A stretch of DNA of 64,000 nt from CAVXFB01 sp963760935 (GTDB lineage Bacteria > Planctomycetota > Planctomycetia > Pirellulales > Thermoguttaceae), in contig CAVXFB010000007.1 in assembly GCA_963760935.1 (NCBI GenBank), forward strand, positions 248,001-312,000. The letters run 5' to 3'. The translations under genes and the position numbers were made by a program. Below are positions 17,884 to 27,671 of the stretch, one piece after another; the first letter of the stretch is position 1; each line of letters starts with the position of its first letter. The notes beneath the pieces were generated by a model that saw only the letters and a program-made list of their open reading frames with translations, was not told the origin of the DNA and made no database searches.

Positions 17884-18837
17884 TTGCAAACGCATCGCGA
17901 ACTTAGCGGCGCCGCTTATTGTCTGGTGTCGGCCTTTGCCTACACCGTGATGAACGTATGCATGCGCCAATTGACCGTCCTCGAGTGCGATCCGACTTGG
18001 GCGGTGTTCAATCGGGAACTGGTGACTACGGTTGCCGTCGCGCCGTGGTTGATTTATCGCGCGGCCAGTGGCCAATCGACGCTGCCGTGGGGATGGACCT
18101 TGGTCCAATTGCTGGCCGGCGGCGTGCTGATCCAATTGGGCGGCAACGTCGGCGTGCAATGGGCATTCGGCGTTGTCGGCTTGGCCGTTACGGTGCCAGT
18201 CGTGTTTGCCGCGAATATTGTCGGCGGCGCATTGCTTGGCCGCCTGTGCCTGGGCGAGCACGTCTCGCGACGTTCCATGACAGCCATTGCAATGCTATTC
18301 GCATCGTTGGTCCTTTTGGGGATCGGAGCGGAAGCGTCGCATGCACTGCAGTCGCGCTCGTCGGGCAATTGGGAGGCGTCCGGACGGATCATGCTAGCGT
18401 TAGGGGTAGCCGTAGCGGCCGTCGCTGGGACAACGTATGCGACGCTTAACATCGTCATTCGCCGTGCAGTTACGCTGACGACACCGCCGAGTGCCGTGGC
18501 GTTTCTCGTCCCGGCGGTGGGTGTCATTAGTTTAGGTGCACCCACTGTGTTTCAGCACGGCGTTCCGCCATGGACAGCGACGTCCTGGCCGCAGTTGGGC
18601 CTGATGGCAGCCGCGGGCATCTCTAACCTCGTCGGCTTTCTGGCGCTGATCAACGGCTTGCAGCGAACCACGGTAGTTCATGCCAACGCCATCAGCGCCT
18701 CGCAGGTTGCCATGGCGGCCCTGGCGGGCGTGGCTCTGTTTAGCGAGCCACCCAACCCCTGGCTGCTCGGCGGCATTTGCCTTACTATCGCCGGTGTTTT
18801 GCGAATCGACCGCCCGGCCGAAACGCCAGAACTCTAG
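17884..18837 (+). CDS. EamA/DMT-superfamily transporter
   Basis: About 317 aa with ten hydrophobic segments arranged as two five-helix EamA repeats, the first starting GAAYCLVSAFAYTVMNV and the second near ALGVAVAAVAGTTYATL. It is a drug/metabolite transporter-type permease; the substrate is not inferable. The open frame extends upstream to a TTG at 17740, but those 48 residues are not membrane-like and lack a ribosome-binding site. The TTG at 17884 is chosen because it leaves a short cytoplasmic leader before helix 1. The start is uncertain. Confidence 0.75.
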   Translation: MQTHRELSGAAYCLVSAFAYTVMNVCMRQLTVLECDPTWAVFNRELVTTVAVAPWLIYRAASGQSTLPWGWTLVQLLAGGVLIQLGGNVGVQWAFGVVGLAVTVPVVFAANIVGGALLGRLCLGEHVSRRSMTAIAMLFASLVLLGIGAEASHALQSRSSGNWEASGRIMLALGVAVAAVAGTTYATLNIVIRRAVTLTTPPSAVAFLVPAVGVISLGAPTVFQHGVPPWTATSWPQLGLMAAAGISNLVGFLALINGLQRTTVVHANAISASQVAMAALAGVALFSEPPNPWLLGGICLTIAGVLRIDRPAETPEL

Positions 18838-19120
18838 CACCTTGTTTTATCACGACGTGCGGCAATTTTCTGCTTGCACCGTTGGCCGCCGGGAGGTGCG
18901 CGGTCTTGCCACGTTCCACCTACCGTTTGTTTGCCCGTGAGTCAGCCATCCCCCGCCTCAAGCCGCACAATCCTCAATTTCCGACGCATTCTACACCAAA
19001 GTTCGCCGATAGCCCCCACAATGACCTATGCTTGATGGAAAGCACCATCGCCATGCCGGAAGCCGATGGCTGGCATGCGGTGGTCAGAAGCCCGACATTC
19101 CAGCGAGGCCGAGGATCGAT

Positions 19121-19981
19121 ATGCGCTATCGCATAATTGGGGAGCAATTGACGACGCGTCGCCCAATCGAAATACCAAATTGCGAGGCGGCGGATGTCGT
19201 GGCGGCCGCGCGACTCGCCACTCAAATCGGCGTGATGGTATCGCGAATCGAGCCCATGGACGCGACCGTGCAATCCGCGCAGCAGGCTGCTCTGATTGTT
19301 CGCAATGTGCCAGACCGTGGCGGCGTCCTTGGAGTGGATGGAGACAATGGACTTCTGCTCCGTAATCTTCCATTTCAACAGTCGAACGCGGGCATGCCAC
19401 CGCCTTACGCAAAACGCAAAACTCTTCGTCTGCTTCTGGCGATGGCACTACTGCCGATTCTCGCGATGTTCGCAGCGAAGGGCATAATCGCGCTCCAGCA
19501 CAAGGCAAGGGTATTCGACAATCTGGCAGGCCAACTCGGTTTGTTCGCGAGCCCCTCTGTCGATACGCCAACTGCCGTCGATAGCCGGTTGACCCCGGAG
19601 AATATCCGCAAGATCCATACGGGCATGGCGCCGGGCGCGGTCAAGAAGATCCTTGGCCCCGAAGACCGAACGGTGGCCAAGTTCGATTATCGTCGTGGTC
19701 CGAACTCGCAGGTGACGACCGAAGTGCTCGAATGGTGTGACGGCGTTTGTGTCGTTCACTGCATGTTTGAAGATGGAAAGCTGGTCGAAAAGGCACGGTC
19801 TGACGTGAAGAAGTCTCCGCCGTACAGTCCGGAGGCGCCTATCAATGCTGATCTTGCCAACGGAAAGCAACTTCAGAAGACGCCATCCGGCGCGGCAAAT
19901 CCTTCGCCGGGCAAACCCCAGACCCCCTTAAACCTCGATGAAGTGCACGGTCTTGAAGCGATAAAGTCGCTGCTAAACTAG
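19121..19981 (+). CDS. Single-pass membrane protein with SmpA/BamE-like C-terminal domain
   Basis: 286 aa, no named function. An N-terminal domain of about 50 residues (MRYRIIGEQLTTRRPIEI... AARLATQIGV) resembles a small domain seen at the start of many planctomycete membrane proteins. A linker follows, then a hydrophobic helix near 105-125 (LLLAMALLPILAMFAAKGI), then a domain starting LTPENIRKIHTGMAPGAVKKILGPED. The tyrosine-free MxxxxVxxILGxP pattern is like SmpA/OmlA/BamE folds. ATG 19121 has GAGG upstream; the frame continues to 19028 without a convincing start. Confidence 0.6.
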   Translation: MRYRIIGEQLTTRRPIEIPNCEAADVVAAARLATQIGVMVSRIEPMDATVQSAQQAALIVRNVPDRGGVLGVDGDNGLLLRNLPFQQSNAGMPPPYAKRKTLRLLLAMALLPILAMFAAKGIIALQHKARVFDNLAGQLGLFASPSVDTPTAVDSRLTPENIRKIHTGMAPGAVKKILGPEDRTVAKFDYRRGPNSQVTTEVLEWCDGVCVVHCMFEDGKLVEKARSDVKKSPPYSPEAPINADLANGKQLQKTPSGAANPSPGKPQTPLNLDEVHGLEAIKSLLN

Positions 19982-20034
19982 CACGCACTTGAGAACACGA
20001 CGTGGCGTTGCGGTCATCGCCAAACGGTGCAATT

Positions 20035-20202
20035 ATGAATCGGTTACTGATGTTTACCGGAACGACCGTTGGCGGCTATGTGGGTTGGTGGGCCGGCGAT
20101 TATGTTGGGCTGGGGCTGATGGGGGCATTCCTCGTCAGTTCACTGGGCAGTCTGGTCGGCATCTATCTTGCATGGCGCGTGCTAGTGGATTTTCTAGGGT
20201 AA
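20035..20202 (+). CDS. Small two-helix membrane protein
   Basis: 55 aa from the ATG at 20035 (the open frame begins at 20002). It is almost entirely hydrophobic, with Gly-rich helices (TTVGGYVGWWAGDYVGLGLMGAFL and a second, Leu/Ala-rich one) joined by a short turn. Such proteins are widespread and uncharacterised. It lies 53 bases after the preceding gene. A 7-bp hairpin (20265-20271/20286-20292) follows but lacks a T-run. Confidence 0.6.
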   Translation: MNRLLMFTGTTVGGYVGWWAGDYVGLGLMGAFLVSSLGSLVGIYLAWRVLVDFLG

Positions 20203-20500
20203 GTACCCTGACGTGGCAGGGCCACCAAGGGCGTCTGCACCCATTTGTCGGGCGACGTACGGCATCAGGCAGCGGCCGAAGCGATTGCCTGACACAGATC
20301 ACGGGATTGGCCACCCAAATTAAGTAGTCAACGCTTGATGGGCGGCTGACTAACTGCCATCGCGTTGATCGACGGTTTTTTCGTACAATTCGGCCTCACC
20401 AATCGGAACCTGGACGGAGCATTTTGCCGCAGAGGCGTGGTTCGAAATGGTACCAGACCGGAAGTTGGCCGCAATTCTTTGACACCAAGCGTGTTTCCAC

Positions 20501-22663
20501 ATGGATAAGCCGTTGTTTCTTGGGGTAGACGTCGGTTCGACCACTCTGAAGGCCGTACTCCTTTCGCTCGATGGCAAGATGGTTCGCCATCTGTACCAGC
20601 GGATGCAGCCGCAGTTTCAGACAGGCTTAGAGTGTGCCGGGAGCTGCCAAATATGTGGCCGGTGCAACTTCGGCGCCGTAGCCAAGACCCTGAACGATTT
20701 TCTTGCGGAGTGCGGGGCCAGCCAAGACCAAGTTGCGCACACCGTCGTCACCGGTAGCCAGGTGGTCGACGACCTCTCCCGTTTTGTACACTTCGACACC
20801 TTTGTCACCGAGGTATCGGCACATATCGCTGGTGCATCGCATTACTATCCTGATTGCCAGGCGATTCTCGACGTGGGCGGACAGGACAGCAAAGCCATGC
20901 TGTTCGACGACACCATGAAGATATGGATGGCAAAGATGAGCGGTATCTGTGCTGCTGGCACGGGCGCGTTTCTGGACAGTGTAGCGGCAAAACTACGCGT
21001 GCCCGTCGAAAAGCTGGCCGATCATGTGAACTACAACTCGACCCTGGAGCTATCTTCGGTCTGCGCCGTGCTGAGTGCGACCTCGGTCAACAAGTTCAAG
21101 AATCGTTATCCCCTCGGCGACGTGATTGCGGCTGCCTGTCGCGCTCAGGCAAGAACGATTATTTCCGGCGTGGGCAACCTGTTCCTTAACTACGATGGAG
21201 ATATCGTCTTCCAAGGTGGGGTCGCCTCGAATCGCGCTGTCGCACACTACCTTAAGACGATCACCGGAAACCGCATCCTTATACCGGAACTCAACCAAGT
21301 GATGGGAGCGCTGGGGGCCGCGAAGATCGCCCGCGATTGTTGGGACCTGGAATGTAAATCAACTGAGCAAGGCTTCAAGACGAGACAACGACCACGCGTC
21401 TCGATATGGCAAACACCGTCGAGTTCGGTTCGACCAATCAAGAAGTCGGCGGCCATGCGGACTCATCTTACACGTCAGGAGTTTTTCTCGAAGGGCGACG
21501 CCCCCTTGGTGTGGCGCAACCTATTCTTCCCAGCGGAGATCCTCAACGCGCTGGGCGTCCGCACGTTAACGCTGGAAACGTATGCTGCGTTGCACGCCCG
21601 CAGTGGAAAAAGGCTGCAGAAGATGTTTGATAGAGCGGCACGCAAGGGTTTTTCGGCGGAAACGTGCTCGTTCCTTCGCGCTCTGGAAGGCGACGACCAC
21701 TTGCCAAAGCCGGATTTCGTCGTCGGCACCAGCGAACCCTGCCAGCAGGGTGAACGGGTGCTCGCCGATCTCGTGCGCGACCTGGGTTGTCTCGATCGCT
21801 ACCATCTCTTGCACACGCCGATCCATCAAAACGACCGATCGGTCGAGAGCATAGCAGCCGGATTGGAGGCGTCGGTCGCTCACATGGAACGATCGCTGGG
21901 CATGAAGATGGATTTGGGACGACTCAAGGAGGCATGTGCGCTATCGAATGAGGCGCGTGAGATCGCGATCCGCTGTAACCGTCTGCGGTCCACAAGTCCG
22001 CCGTTGCTCCGCGGCAGCGAGGCCATTCTGTTTGCGATCATGTTTTCGCAACTGTGGGGCAAGAAGGAGTTGGTGCAGTTGCAGCGGACATTGTTTGAAG
22101 AGCTGTCGGAGGCAAAACAATCGGTAGAACGGGAGATTGGCATCGACGACACGCATCGACTCGTATGGCTTCATCTGCCGCCGTTCTACAGCAGCCGATT
22201 GATGGATTTCATCGAGGTGACCTGTAATGCGCCTGTGGTGTTTGAAGAAGTGAACTTCGTCGGTTGGCAGGAACTCGATCCGGACGAGCCGTATCGTAGT
22301 CTCGCCCGGAAGTTGCTAACTGTTGGTTTTCTCGATCCCGAGTTGCGAGCGACAGAGATCCGGAACTACGCCTGCGAGGCCAAGATCACCGGATTCCTAC
22401 TGTATAACCACATGTTTGGCCGATGTTCGATGGCCGATAGTTGCTTCGCCAAACACCTGCGTGGCGAGCTTCAGACGATCGGCGTGCCTTTGCTGGTGAT
22501 CGATGGCGACTGTCTGGACGAGACGATCGATCCGTGCAGCACCAATACAAAGGTGCGGGCATTTATCGAAACACTCAATCGAAAGAAATTCGGCAGTTTG
22601 TTCGGTGATTCTACCGGGCGGAGTCGGCACTCGATTGCAGCGCGCGCACGCGAAGCGGCCTAA
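20501..22663 (+). CDS. Fused BadF/BcrA/HgdC-type activase and 2-hydroxyacyl-CoA dehydratase (HgdB-like) protein
   Basis: 720 aa with two modules. Residues 1-285 are an ASKHA ATPase of the activator family: GVDVGSTTLKAV (8-19), LDVGGQDSKAM (123-133), and the cysteines that bridge a [4Fe-4S] cluster between two activators, SGICAAGTG (Cys150) and SSVCAV (Cys188). Residues about 320-720 resemble the D-component subunits: GTSEPCQQGERV (Cys414) and a late CSMADSCFA. The family uses ATP hydrolysis to inject a low-potential electron for radical dehydration or ring reduction of acyl-CoA compounds. Unusually, residues 45-55 hold CxxxCxxCxxC, which could ligate a further cluster. The ATG 20501 fits the family start. 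Usually the two modules are separate genes; the substrate is unknown. Confidence 0.82.
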   Translation: MDKPLFLGVDVGSTTLKAVLLSLDGKMVRHLYQRMQPQFQTGLECAGSCQICGRCNFGAVAKTLNDFLAECGASQDQVAHTVVTGSQVVDDLSRFVHFDTFVTEVSAHIAGASHYYPDCQAILDVGGQDSKAMLFDDTMKIWMAKMSGICAAGTGAFLDSVAAKLRVPVEKLADHVNYNSTLELSSVCAVLSATSVNKFKNRYPLGDVIAAACRAQARTIISGVGNLFLNYDGDIVFQGGVASNRAVAHYLKTITGNRILIPELNQVMGALGAAKIARDCWDLECKSTEQGFKTRQRPRVSIWQTPSSSVRPIKKSAAMRTHLTRQEFFSKGDAPLVWRNLFFPAEILNALGVRTLTLETYAALHARSGKRLQKMFDRAARKGFSAETCSFLRALEGDDHLPKPDFVVGTSEPCQQGERVLADLVRDLGCLDRYHLLHTPIHQNDRSVESIAAGLEASVAHMERSLGMKMDLGRLKEACALSNEAREIAIRCNRLRSTSPPLLRGSEAILFAIMFSQLWGKKELVQLQRTLFEELSEAKQSVEREIGIDDTHRLVWLHLPPFYSSRLMDFIEVTCNAPVVFEEVNFVGWQELDPDEPYRSLARKLLTVGFLDPELRATEIRNYACEAKITGFLLYNHMFGRCSMADSCFAKHLRGELQTIGVPLLVIDGDCLDETIDPCSTNTKVRAFIETLNRKKFGSLFGDSTGRSRHSIAARAREAA

Positions 22664-24972
22664 AACGACTGACAACCTACGGCAAATCGCACCGTCCAGC
22701 GTACGTCGCGATTGGTCGGTGTGGTGATGTGGACCGTCACCAGCCCATCCGCAACTCCGGCAAGTTCGATAGTCGCTCCAGCGGCCTTGTCCTCGGCCGA
22801 CAGTTCGACACCCGTGACGGACCACGCTTTGCCCTGAGCAACGATTCGCAGTTCATAGGCATCACCGCCCACCACTGCACTGGTGCCGGTCAACGTCTTG
22901 GCGGCATCATCCCATCGCTCGTCGTGCACCTCCAAAATGCCCTGCGAAACGTGCCGCGAGGTGCTGAGCAGAAAGGGCCGCGGCAGCAGAGGACGTATGG
23001 CCAGGACTCGGCAACCGGCTGCGGGCACCTCGGCGGTGATGGTGTCGGTGAAGGGTTTGAGCAGCGTACGGTTCCAGAAGTCGTAGGCGATGTAGGAGGT
23101 TGCGGCCGGTAGCCCCAAGCCGGCGACCGGCACGGTCATGGTCTCGGCGGCGTCCTTCCAATTGTACAAGCCGAGTACGTCGCGTCGCTGACGGTCGGGG
23201 CGCTCGTCGCTTGCTAGCCAGATGCGCGGCACGCCGTCGCTAAACAGGTCCACGGGTCGGGCAGTGACCCCGTGGCCTGGGATACAACGGCGGATGATGT
23301 CGAGGCGTTCCGCCGGCAGACCCGGCAGCCAGTCGCTCAGGGAGATCATTTGCCCGGCAATCGCGTTCCAGGAGGCAATACAGCGCGCGCTTTCCAAGGC
23401 GATGGAGGGGCGGACATAGATGGGGTCAGGGTCGCTCCACCAGATGCGACCGTTGAGATGGTAGTTGCGCGATCCGAAGACCGGCGAAGTATTGTGCCAC
23501 GACTTCCAGCTACCGCTATTATCTGGGCCCATGCGCATCGCATCTACGAGCCCGAACACACCGGCATAGGAACGCATGTTCTGCGGCGCGCAGCAGCCAA
23601 GGATGAAGGTCTTGGGCCCCGCCGCCTCGCGCACCATGCGCAACCCGCTACGGAAAGCGTCGAGGTTGGTCTTGGACTTGTCGAAGAACACGCCGTCACC
23701 AAGGTTGTCTTCCTTCCAACGGTCATTGACGTATTGCGGTTTGACACCGATGCCGGTCGACAGTCCATCGAGCTTAAGGTAGCGATAGCCCCAGTCATGG
23801 ACCGCCTGGCTTATCTCGCCCTTGACGAACTCCCGTGCGCCCGGCTGGGTCATGTCCAGGGCCGTGCCACCCCAGGCAGTATCGAACGGTTTTCCATCGG
23901 CCTTCTTAACGAACCAATCTTGGTGCGGTTCGAAGAACGGATCGTTCCAGGATCCTCCGAAAGGGAGGATCCATAGGCCGGCTGTGAGGCCATCGGCTCT
24001 GATGGCATCGGCCGTGGCCTTCATTCCGTTGGGGTACGGTCCCTTGGGATTGTGGCCGCTGAAGTTCTTTTTCGGTCCATTATTCTTGGGGTCGCCCAAT
24101 TGCCAACCGTCATCGATCTGCACACAGGTGAAACCGTAGGGCTTCAGCTCCTTGGCGGCGAAGGCGCTCAACTCGGCGATGGCCTTGGCATTACTGGATC
24201 CACCATGGACATTGTCGTACCAGGTGCAATACACCACTGGCTGCGGTGGCAGCTTGATGGCCAGGCGTTTTGCCACCGCATCGGCCCAGGCCTCTAAGCC
24301 CAGCCGTGCATCGGCGAACCAGCCGATAATGAGAGTTTCAGTGGCCGGGGCCTTGCCCGGCTCGATACGTAGTCGGCCGTACTCTAGGCGTGCCTCCAGG
24401 TCGAGCTTCCCTCCATCGACGTGGGTGAAGAGCACACCGCTGCCCCGTTCATGTGTCAACCAGCCGGCGACCACACCGGAACGGGACGATGGGTCGGCTA
24501 CCGCCATCCACGCGTAGCTCCCCGCGTTCTTGTTCACCGAGGTCCGACCACCGGTGCCCAGGGCAACCAACTCGTCAATCGGGCGACCCAGTTCCAGGCC
24601 CGCATCTAGCAATGGCACCTTGTTGAGCACCATAGGCCCCGTCCCGCGATTGGCGAGAGTGGCATAGAACTGGACGAAGGGCAGCCCCGGAAAGACTTGG
24701 ATGGTCTCGCTGGCGCCGTCGCTGCCGTTCACGGTGATCACTTGGCCCTTGCCAAAGATTGCATCGTTGACAGCCGCGACAATGACAGTCCCCTGGCAAC
24801 GCAGGGCGCCGCTGGCGAAGGCCGTGGGCTGCCCCTGGACCTGGATGGCAAAACGCCCCTGGTCGACGGTCACGGCCAGGAGTTCATTACGTATGGTCTC
24901 TGCTGCGTTTAGCTCGACCAGCGGAGCCAGCAGCAAGGCAGCGACCGCTGCGAGAGTGCGTGTTATTTTCAT
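22660..24972 (-). CDS. Secreted GH36/GH27-type alpha-galactosidase
   Basis: 770 aa with a signal peptide (KITRTLAAVAALLLAPLVELNA). An N-terminal beta-sandwich precedes a TIM barrel of clan GH-D: CTWYDNVHGG, CVQIDDGWQ, TAGLWILPFGG, and YRYLKLDGLS, in which the Asp is expected to be the nucleophile; MRMGPDNSGSW likely contains the acid/base Asp. A C-terminal beta domain follows. It probably removes terminal alpha-galactose from plant or algal glycans in the periplasm or outside. Its end overlaps the last bases of the fusion gene on the other strand (convergent). Confidence 0.85.
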   Translation of the reverse strand: MKITRTLAAVAALLLAPLVELNAAETIRNELLAVTVDQGRFAIQVQGQPTAFASGALRCQGTVIVAAVNDAIFGKGQVITVNGSDGASETIQVFPGLPFVQFYATLANRGTGPMVLNKVPLLDAGLELGRPIDELVALGTGGRTSVNKNAGSYAWMAVADPSSRSGVVAGWLTHERGSGVLFTHVDGGKLDLEARLEYGRLRIEPGKAPATETLIIGWFADARLGLEAWADAVAKRLAIKLPPQPVVYCTWYDNVHGGSSNAKAIAELSAFAAKELKPYGFTCVQIDDGWQLGDPKNNGPKKNFSGHNPKGPYPNGMKATADAIRADGLTAGLWILPFGGSWNDPFFEPHQDWFVKKADGKPFDTAWGGTALDMTQPGAREFVKGEISQAVHDWGYRYLKLDGLSTGIGVKPQYVNDRWKEDNLGDGVFFDKSKTNLDAFRSGLRMVREAAGPKTFILGCCAPQNMRSYAGVFGLVDAMRMGPDNSGSWKSWHNTSPVFGSRNYHLNGRIWWSDPDPIYVRPSIALESARCIASWNAIAGQMISLSDWLPGLPAERLDIIRRCIPGHGVTARPVDLFSDGVPRIWLASDERPDRQRRDVLGLYNWKDAAETMTVPVAGLGLPAATSYIAYDFWNRTLLKPFTDTITAEVPAAGCRVLAIRPLLPRPFLLSTSRHVSQGILEVHDERWDDAAKTLTGTSAVVGGDAYELRIVAQGKAWSVTGVELSAEDKAAGATIELAGVADGLVTVHITTPTNRDVRWTVRFAVGCQSF

Positions 24973-25421
24973 AGACCTTGCAGGATTGCCTTTCGTCGGC
25001 AGGTTGGACTGTATGGGCTCGTGATAGCAGCCGACGCATCAATCCTCGATTGTAATGGCACCAATAGGCGAGTCAAGAATGGTTGCACCTAACTCATCCC
25101 CAACTTCCGCCGGCGGAAAAGAAGAGTGGCGGAATTCTTTTGCGGCGACAAGCCCCGGCGCAATAGCCAGCAACAGTGTAGCACGTTCGTGATCGGCCGC
25201 ATCCTGGTCAACCACCTTCAGAATTCGCCCCGTTCCGTGGCGGCAGCCACCGTAATTGCAGGCCTCGCCACGCTGGGGAGGAGTCAGCCTCCTGGCGACT
25301 CGACGCTCCAACGCGTTATCGATAGAATAGGAGGTCGCGAAGCACTGGCAGAAAATGTACCGCACTTTAACAGCACCAGACGGCGCGGCGTCTGTTTCCA
25401 CCTATCTTGCGAGGTCATGCT
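24973..25421. other. Divergent intergenic region of about 450 bp
   Basis: Lies between the alpha-galactosidase gene (leftward) and the PEPCK-like gene (rightward), so it must hold promoters for both. No gene, clear consensus promoter or strong hairpin is seen. Confidence 0.5.
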
Positions 25422-27224
25422 ATGCCGATTGTTAGAATCGAGGTTGAGGGAAGGCAGATTATCCTTCATCAATTGGGAGGACTTGGTTGTGCCACACCTG
25501 AAGACCTCGCCGGCAGCACGACCTTTGCCGAAGTTGTCGGCCTGTATGTGAAGGCTTTACGCGAACGCAACTCGCCGCTGTTGGAAGCGCTTCCGCTAGA
25601 TGTCGACGGGCCCCAAGGTCTCGCCCAGTTAGTTGGATGGTTAAGGGCGTTGGCGTCAACGCCTTTGGACCGGGCGGCAACGATCGTTCCCAGCTTGGCC
25701 GCCGTATTGGATAAACGCGCGAGTCTCCATGAATTTGTGGAAGGGCTCTACGATTTTTGGCGTCGTCACACGCGGTTTTTGATTCTGCACGGCGAGCCCG
25801 GCCCGAACGGCCGTGAATTGCGGCCGTATCGCGCGTTTGCCAAGACCGCCGAGCTTCTGACCCAGCTAGTCCGCGGCCTCTACCGCGACGGGTGCGAGAA
25901 TATTACCGGTGACCATCCCCAGGTATACCGCCAGGTGGCGGCCGGTTGCTCGGTGGGCATGGTCGCCGTTCCCAAAGAGTGCAAGCTGCCCACGGGCACG
26001 CAGTCGGTCCTGGCGAGCATTCCGCTCATCCGGCAAGTCCTGATTGTACCGCCGTTGATTATCGACCCGCCAACGAATACGCGGACGGGCCAGTTTCAGC
26101 GGATTTCCGAAAACCCGCTGCTGAATTTGACTTTGGATGCGTCGAAGTTTCTCTGTTATCCGGCCCGGGTGGGCCCGCTGGTGATCTTCGTATACTTTCA
26201 CCAATACTTCCTCGAACTAGGCGGGGCTTTGGCGAACCTCTTTGAGTTGGCCACCGATGACGAGATTGCCGCTGGTCCCCATGCGGTGTTCGTTTATGGG
26301 GCACCCGCCGAAGCAATGGCAAAATACGGTTCGCTGCCGACGGTGTTCTTCGACGACGACACCGACAACGGTCTGGTGGCGGCGATTCCGCGCGAAGACC
26401 GTTTTGGCTACTTCGGCTACGTAAAGAAGATGGTTCTGACGCTTCACAACATCGTGATGATGAAGCGGCGACGAATGCCTTACCACGGAGCGATGACGCG
26501 GATCGTGATGAACGACGGCGCCAGCGCGAATGTGCTCATGCTCGGCGACACGGCTACGGGAAAATCGGAATCGCTTGAGGCCTTTCGCATTCTCGGACGC
26601 GACTCGGTCCGCGAATTGCGGATCGTGGCCGACGACATGGGCTCGCTGGAAATCGGCAAAGACGGCCGCGTCTTGGGCTATGGTACCGAGGTTGGGGCCT
26701 TCATCCGACTCGACGACCTGCAACAGGGCTACGCCTTCGGCCAGATCGACCGGGCGATCATCATGAGCCCGCAGAAAGTCAACGCCCGTGCCGTCCTCCC
26801 CGTAACCGGACTCGATGAAGTTCTGCATGGATACCCCGTGGATATCATGTTGTACGCCAACAACTATGAGGAAGTCGACGAAAGCCACCCGATCATTGAG
26901 CGCTTCGCCACACCCGATCAAGCCTTGGCCGTGTTCCGCGAAGGCGCGGCGATGGCCAAGGGCACGACCACCTCGAAGGGCTTGGTTCACAGTTACTTTG
27001 CCAATATCTTCGGTCCTCCGCAGTACAAAGACCTGCACGACCAGTTGGCCAAGGCGACCTTTGACGCCGCCTTTCGTTCCGGCGCGATTGTGGGGCAAAT
27101 CCGCACGCGGCTGGGGATCCCCGGCTACGAATCTCGCGGGCCCGAGGAGGCGGCGAAGGCGCTGGTCGCACTGATCTCCGGCGTCGGCAATGGTGGCGTG
27201 GTATCGCCGATAGAAGCGGGCTAA
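25422..27224 (+). CDS. Divergent phosphoenolpyruvate-carboxykinase-like P-loop protein
   Basis: 600 aa. A long N-terminal region (about 1-370) without a clear named domain precedes a PEPCK/HPr-kinase-type nucleotide site: LGDTATGKSES (Walker A, about 374-384) followed 30 residues later by IVADDMGSLEI, the kinase-2-like acidic motif. The order and spacing resemble ATP-type PEP carboxykinase, but the N-terminal half differs from PckA and no classical oxaloacetate-site string is evident. Catalysis of oxaloacetate to PEP is therefore only a possibility; a protein or small-molecule kinase is an alternative. The ATG 25422 is preferred to an upstream TTG (25407). Confidence 0.6.
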   Translation: MPIVRIEVEGRQIILHQLGGLGCATPEDLAGSTTFAEVVGLYVKALRERNSPLLEALPLDVDGPQGLAQLVGWLRALASTPLDRAATIVPSLAAVLDKRASLHEFVEGLYDFWRRHTRFLILHGEPGPNGRELRPYRAFAKTAELLTQLVRGLYRDGCENITGDHPQVYRQVAAGCSVGMVAVPKECKLPTGTQSVLASIPLIRQVLIVPPLIIDPPTNTRTGQFQRISENPLLNLTLDASKFLCYPARVGPLVIFVYFHQYFLELGGALANLFELATDDEIAAGPHAVFVYGAPAEAMAKYGSLPTVFFDDDTDNGLVAAIPREDRFGYFGYVKKMVLTLHNIVMMKRRRMPYHGAMTRIVMNDGASANVLMLGDTATGKSESLEAFRILGRDSVRELRIVADDMGSLEIGKDGRVLGYGTEVGAFIRLDDLQQGYAFGQIDRAIIMSPQKVNARAVLPVTGLDEVLHGYPVDIMLYANNYEEVDESHPIIERFATPDQALAVFREGAAMAKGTTTSKGLVHSYFANIFGPPQYKDLHDQLAKATFDAAFRSGAIVGQIRTRLGIPGYESRGPEEAAKALVALISGVGNGGVVSPIEAG

Positions 27225-27455
27225 AGGCGTGTGCCTGGCGGCGCACCTTCGTAGGACGGAAAGTGAACATCACTGATCTTCCCGTGCCCTCGTCATTTGG
27301 ACGGGTGCATTAGAGACGCAACGGTTTGCCTGATGCGGACAAGCCAACGAGCGTTCTTTTTCTGGCAACCTTAGTTCGGGTTACGGTGGAGCGAGGAATA
27401 GCAGGCCAAGAGCGTCGGCAGCGTGAGGACAGAGGTGGAGGGATGGTTTGTCCGG

Positions 27456-27671
27456 TTAGTACGTGTAGGCGATCAGCCCGGCAAGCAGATCGACCATAAA
27501 GTTCGTTGGGCTTCGATGACGTGTGTGTGCGATCTGCGAGATGTTCTTCAACTGGTCGTTGATCGTTTCAATCAGGGATCGCTTGCGCAGCAAGATTTTG
27601 TCGGTCAGCGGCATCAAGGTGTTCTCCATATTGCGGCGAATGTGTGTCACCAATTGCAAACCATGGCTCAA
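27456..27671 (-). pseudogene. IS982-family transposase, C-terminal remnant
   Basis: The frame encodes LQLVTHIRRNMEN...MPLTDKILLRKRSLIETINDQLKNISQIAHTRHRS...NFMVDLLAGLIAYTY, the conserved C-terminus of IS982 transposases (DDE fold). The preceding two-thirds of the transposase, including most catalytic residues, is absent, and no terminal inverted repeats are obvious. It is a decayed insertion. Confidence 0.8.
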
